43,696 nt of DNA, from NCBI RefSeq assembly GCF_003390925.1, contig NZ_QUBS01000069.1, forward strand, positions 1 to 43,696, written 5' to 3'. Shown one piece after another: positions 40,738 through 43,696 of this stretch (position 1 is the stretch's first letter; the number at the start of each line of letters is the position of its first letter). The position numbers and the translations under genes were made by a program. The stretch comes from Trinickia diaoshuihuensis (GTDB lineage: Bacteria > Pseudomonadota > Gammaproteobacteria > Burkholderiales > Burkholderiaceae). The notes beneath the pieces are model-generated. The model was not told where the DNA came from and ran no database searches. It saw only the letters and a program-made list of their open reading frames with translations.

Positions 40738-41793
40738 TCAAGCGGATATGACGGGCTTAAACGGTGGAGGGCGCCGGTTTGCCTCTTGACGATCGACCAT
40801 CCAGCCCGGATAGGAAGGGGGCAGGGCACTCACGGTATCGAGGCGCGAAAGCTCTTCGCCGGTCAAGAGGATATCGGCTGCGCGCAGGTTGTCCTCGAGT
40901 TGTTCGACTCGTTTGGCACCGATAATGACGCTCGTGACATGAGGTTTGGCGAGCAGCCACGCAAGCGCGATCCGGGCGACGGAAACACCGCGGGCGTCAG
41001 CGATGGTCCGCATTTCAGCCACGCACGGCCACGCCCGTTCCAAATCTACCGGCGGAAAGTCGAAATGCGTTCGCCGAGAACCTTCTTCGGTCGATGCGCC
41101 GGGGCCAAACTTTCCGGAGAGCAAACCGCCTGCGAGAGGCGACCAAACGAGCAGCCCCATTTGGTCTTCGGTCACGAGCGGTACCAGTTCGCGCTCGACA
41201 TCTCGCCCGGCGATGGAATAGTAGGCTTGAAGCGTCTCGAAGCGCGTGGCATGAAGCGCCGCGCTCAGGCCCAGTGCTTTACCGATCTTGCCCGCGCGCC
41301 AATTCGATACGCCGACATAACGGACGAGGCCCTGCCGCGTGAGATCGTCGAGGGCGCGCAGCGTCTCTTCGACGGGCGTGACGGAGTCGTTGGCATGGAT
41401 CTGATAGAGATCGATGTGATCGACTTGGAGCCGTTCCAGGCTTCTCTGTACCGAATCCATGATATGCCCGCGTGACGCGCCCTGGTCGTTGGGTTTGGGG
41501 CCCATTGCACCCGCTGTCTTCGTCGCAAGGACGATGTCGCTGCGCGGCACGCCGAGGTCCTTGAGCGCTTGCCCGACTAAGCGTTCTGATTGACCGAAGG
41601 AATAGATATCGGCCGTGTCGATAAAATTGACGCCCTCGGCCAGCGCGCGGGCGATCAATTGATTCGCTTCCTCCTGACCGACCGAGCCGATGGCGCGCCA
41701 CATGCCGGCGTCGGCGTTGCCGCCTAGCGTCATCGTGCCTAAGCATAGTTCGGAGACATATAGACCGGTGCGGCCGAGCTGTTTGTATTTCAT
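40738..41793 (-). CDS. aldo-keto reductase
   Basis: A 351-aa NADPH-dependent aldo-keto reductase. The tetrad is visible as D in 'DTADIYSFGQSE' with its Tyr, Lys in 'LATKTAG' and His in 'YQIHAND'. The cofactor-binding 'VIIGAKRVEQLEDNL' near the C-terminus is the family pattern for the NADP phosphate. It belongs to the AKR groups that act on small aldehydes and ketones (AKR11/12-like). GGAG precedes the ATG. Divergent from a LysR gene, which probably controls it and the SDR gene behind it. Confidence 0.92.
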   Translation of the reverse strand: MKYKQLGRTGLYVSELCLGTMTLGGNADAGMWRAIGSVGQEEANQLIARALAEGVNFIDTADIYSFGQSERLVGQALKDLGVPRSDIVLATKTAGAMGPKPNDQGASRGHIMDSVQRSLERLQVDHIDLYQIHANDSVTPVEETLRALDDLTRQGLVRYVGVSNWRAGKIGKALGLSAALHATRFETLQAYYSIAGRDVERELVPLVTEDQMGLLVWSPLAGGLLSGKFGPGASTEEGSRRTHFDFPPVDLERAWPCVAEMRTIADARGVSVARIALAWLLAKPHVTSVIIGAKRVEQLEDNLRAADILLTGEELSRLDTVSALPPSYPGWMVDRQEANRRPPPFKPVISA

Positions 41794-41999
41794 GGCGACT
41801 CCCTACGTGATCTTGGGGGATAAGCGCTGAGGCGCCGTTCGCGACTTCCCGCGCGGCCGGATTCAGTTGGCCTGCTGTCGTGACTGTTCCCTTTCGTTTA
41901 ACTTCCCCCTGATGGAGGACGCGGAAAACTAGTCTATTGAGCCGCGACTGAGTTATAAATGAGGCCCAATTGAACGTACCGTTCCTCTTCCGGTGAACA

Positions 42000-42905
42000 A
42001 TGCAGAATCTTGATGCGCTGTTGATCTTTGCCCGAGTTGCCGAAATGACGAGCTTCACGCGGGCTGCCGAGAGTTTGGGCATCCAGAAGGGGCGTGTTTC
42101 CACGGTGGTTCGCACCCTTGAACGCGATGTCGGAGCGACGCTCTTTCACCGGACCACGCGGAGCGTGCAACTGACTGAGGATGGCCGAGCCTTTTATGCA
42201 CGCGCGCGCGACCTGCTGGCGGAAGTCGAGGAATTGCAGTCGATGTTCGCGGATAGCGGCGCGCCGCTGCGGGGAAAACTGCGCGTGGACATGTCGACCG
42301 AATTGGCTCGCAATGTCGTGGTGCCCGCGCTGCCGCAATGGTTTGCGGCGCATCCTGAATTGGAGTTGGAGCTTTCCAGCACCGATCGGCGCGTCGATCT
42401 CGTTCAGGAGGGGTTCGATTGTGTGATTCGATTGGGTCCGATCGTCGACGAGACGCTGGTTGCTCGGCCACTCGGCAAGCTGCGCATGGTCAATGCGGCG
42501 AGCCCCGGGTATCTGAAACGGTATGGTGTGCCGCATACGCTGGACGATTTGCGCATTCAAGGGCATCAAATGGTGCACTACACGCGCACATTCGGCAGCA
42601 AGCTTGCCGGTTGGGAATATCCGCACGGCGATGGCTATGCGTCACTTCCGTTGCCCGGCCTGATGCACGTCAATAACGTGCAGGCGTATCACGCGGCTGG
42701 GCTTGCGGGCATCGGCTTGATCCAAGCGGGGTATCCGGGGCTCGCGCAATACATTCGATCCGGCGCGCTGGTCGAGGTTCTTCCGGATCTGAGGCCCAAG
42801 CCGTTGGACGCGTGGCTCGTCGTGGCGCATCGGCGAAATCTTTCGCAACGGGTTCGGGCGTTTATGAATTGGATCGAGAACGTGTTGGAGCCTTATTTCG
42901 ATTGA
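42000..42905 (+). CDS. LysR-type transcriptional regulator
   Basis: A 301-aa LysR regulator, CrgA-like, with HTH at ~3-60 ('TSFTRAAESLGIQKGRVSTVVRTLERDVGATLFHRTTRSVQLTEDG') and an effector domain. It is divergent from the aldo-keto reductase (206 bp between starts). A small GAACG-TAC-CGTTC palindrome (41972-41984) lies 16 bp before its start and may be an autoregulatory site. Confidence 0.9.
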   Translation: MQNLDALLIFARVAEMTSFTRAAESLGIQKGRVSTVVRTLERDVGATLFHRTTRSVQLTEDGRAFYARARDLLAEVEELQSMFADSGAPLRGKLRVDMSTELARNVVVPALPQWFAAHPELELELSSTDRRVDLVQEGFDCVIRLGPIVDETLVARPLGKLRMVNAASPGYLKRYGVPHTLDDLRIQGHQMVHYTRTFGSKLAGWEYPHGDGYASLPLPGLMHVNNVQAYHAAGLAGIGLIQAGYPGLAQYIRSGALVEVLPDLRPKPLDAWLVVAHRRNLSQRVRAFMNWIENVLEPYFD

Positions 42906-42919
42906 ATTCATCGACAGGT

Positions 42920-43387
42920 TCAAGTCGCGATTGCGCTGCGCTCGAACTCCCTTCCAAGCGCTGCGGAATAGCGCCGGCTCAGGAACCGGCACTCGTGCTT
43001 CAACATGCCGTACACGATGAAATCGGTTCGATCGCCGGCGCCTTCCCGCATGACGCCTTCGCGGACAAATCCGAGATTCTCGTCGAGCAACTGAGCGCCG
43101 ATATTGTCTGTCCGCACGAGCCCGGTTACCCGATGGCAGCCGAGCACCTGGAACGGATACATGAATGCGGCGCACACGAAGGCCGGTGTGATCAGATGGC
43201 GCGAGCCGTTCAGCGCAAAATGCATCAGCACGTTGGGTCCGTTGTGCCCTTGGTAGACGACCCCCGCCACGATCTCGCCGTCTTTCTCGAGTCCGATCGT
43301 CGAGTAGTCGTCGTACCTGCTTTCCCCCGTCATGCGGGCGACAAAGGCCATCACTTCTTCGCTCCGGTCGAATAGAACGCGACGCAT
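42920..43387 (-). CDS. GNAT-family acetyltransferase of phage type
   Basis: A 155-aa protein resembling the small GNAT proteins found in the structural modules of Burkholderia podophages. It has 'STIGLEKDGEIVAGVVYQGHNG' (beta-bulge region), 'HRVTGLVRTDNIGAQLLDENLGFVREGVMREG' (motif A/B-like, with 'NIGAQLLDENLGF' in the position of the acetyl-CoA-site). Its role in phages is unknown. Together with the Gly/Ala-rich protein upstream of it on the same strand it marks a prophage edge. Confidence 0.7.
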   Translation of the reverse strand: MRRVLFDRSEEVMAFVARMTGESRYDDYSTIGLEKDGEIVAGVVYQGHNGPNVLMHFALNGSRHLITPAFVCAAFMYPFQVLGCHRVTGLVRTDNIGAQLLDENLGFVREGVMREGAGDRTDFIVYGMLKHECRFLSRRYSAALGREFERSAIAT

Positions 43388-43411
43388 CGCTTCACCTCGC
43401 TTCGGTAGGTG

Positions 43412-43696
43412 TCATTTCGGGAGCGGAATGCCGAACTGCTGCAGCGTCGGGTTCACGTTAGACGCGAATTCGTTCTGATGGTGTTTCTTTTGCACGGCCT
43501 GAACGATGGCCATCACGATACCCGCGATGCCGGCGATGCCGGCGCCAACCGCCAGTATCGGCGTTGCTGCCGCGAGGCCGCCGGCCACCGCGCCCAGTAC
43601 GCCATCGGCGGCGGCTGCGCCGCCCTCTGCGCCGGCGACGGCGCCTTCCGCACCCGCTGCCGCACCTTCGGCCGCGCCGTCGGCTCCGCCCACGGC
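43412..43696 (-). CDS. Gly/Ala-rich phage-type protein, partial at window edge
   Basis: About 94 codons are visible and the frame is open to the right edge, so the start lies outside the window. The visible N-terminal part is almost only Gly, Ala, Glu and Asp, followed by a hydrophobic helix pair ('ATPILAVGAGIAGIAGIVMAIVQAV') and a polar tail ending 'PTLQQFGIPLPK'. Its position 25 bp before the phage-type GNAT gene and its low-complexity, membrane-active look fit a phage structural or internal virion protein. No family is recognised with certainty. Confidence 0.55.
   Translation of the reverse strand, partial: AVGGADGAAEGAAAGAEGAVAGAEGGAAAADGVLGAVAGGLAAATPILAVGAGIAGIAGIVMAIVQAVQKKHHQNEFASNVNPTLQQFGIPLPK

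Noticed and set aside
41972-41984. GAACG-TAC-CGTTC as the LysR operator for the aldo-keto reductase
   Set aside because: Arms of only 5 bp, no T-N11-A pattern and a position close to the LysR start only; too weak for a separate feature.
1-43696. CRISPR arrays, tRNA or rRNA genes, insertion sequences, riboswitches
   Set aside because: I looked for regular repeats, cloverleaf patterns, conserved rRNA blocks, transposase motifs and known aptamer cores in the gaps and saw none.

Overview
The window reads as a piece of a Burkholderiaceae replicon (Burkholderia, Paraburkholderia, Trinickia or Caballeronia type). The base composition is GC-rich, AcnB is of the beta/gamma-proteobacterial type, and most loci are small metabolic modules paired with a divergent or adjacent LysR, AraC, GntR, TetR or MarR regulator. 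I count eleven such regulators in 43.7 kb, six of them LysR type. This is typical of an accessory-rich secondary chromosome or genomic island-like region. I see no rRNA, tRNA, CRISPR array or insertion sequence. The genus is an inference from composition and gene families.

Left part (1-8523). The tail of a 3-oxoacid CoA-transferase B subunit is followed by a tightly packed plus-strand operon: a lysine-2,3-aminomutase-like radical SAM protein, a metallo-beta-lactamase-fold hydrolase, a large FAD/NAD(P)-binding protein, a zeta-class GST, a gentisate-dioxygenase-like cupin, an acetoacetate-decarboxylase-superfamily protein, a hotdog thioesterase and an MFS transporter. Several junctions overlap by 4 bp (ATGA). 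This looks like a complete pathway for an unidentified substrate and is my main candidate for an undescribed system. A LysR regulator follows at 8767.

Middle left (9817-17676). This part holds a LysE-type exporter with a convergent AraC regulator, a LysR/DHA2-type MFS drug exporter divergent pair, a ChaN/EreA-like GETH-motif protein, and a LysR/amidase divergent pair. The LysR/amidase control region contains two clear dyads. A GNAT acetyltransferase ends the part.

Middle (17770-28551). A minus-strand operon (CHMI-like tautomerase, ACS-family MFS transporter, Tat-exported polysaccharide-deacetylase-fold hydrolase) diverges from its LysR regulator around a nested palindrome. Next comes an arabinoside-use operon: MsmK/UgpC-type ATPase, two sugar permeases, binding protein, GH51 arabinofuranosidase and a FadR-type GntR regulator. 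It is followed by a strong convergent hairpin and acnB. acnB has a near-consensus sigma-70 promoter and an ATCTTAT-repeat operator just upstream of it.

Right part (31504-41999). This part holds a small secreted repeat protein; a LysR/SDR pair; a true TetR homologue divergent from a Tet(X)-like flavin monooxygenase, with two tet-operator-like sites whose cores match the classical tetO; a MarR-controlled set with an exactly repeated 14-bp motif, containing an SDR that lacks the catalytic Tyr, a methyltransferase and a small membrane protein; a small membrane protein behind a palindrome-covered promoter; an AraC regulator; a cupin; and an SDR/aldo-keto reductase pair divergent from a LysR gene.

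Right edge (42920-43696). A phage-type GNAT protein and a Gly/Ala-rich small protein suggest that a prophage begins here and continues beyond the window.
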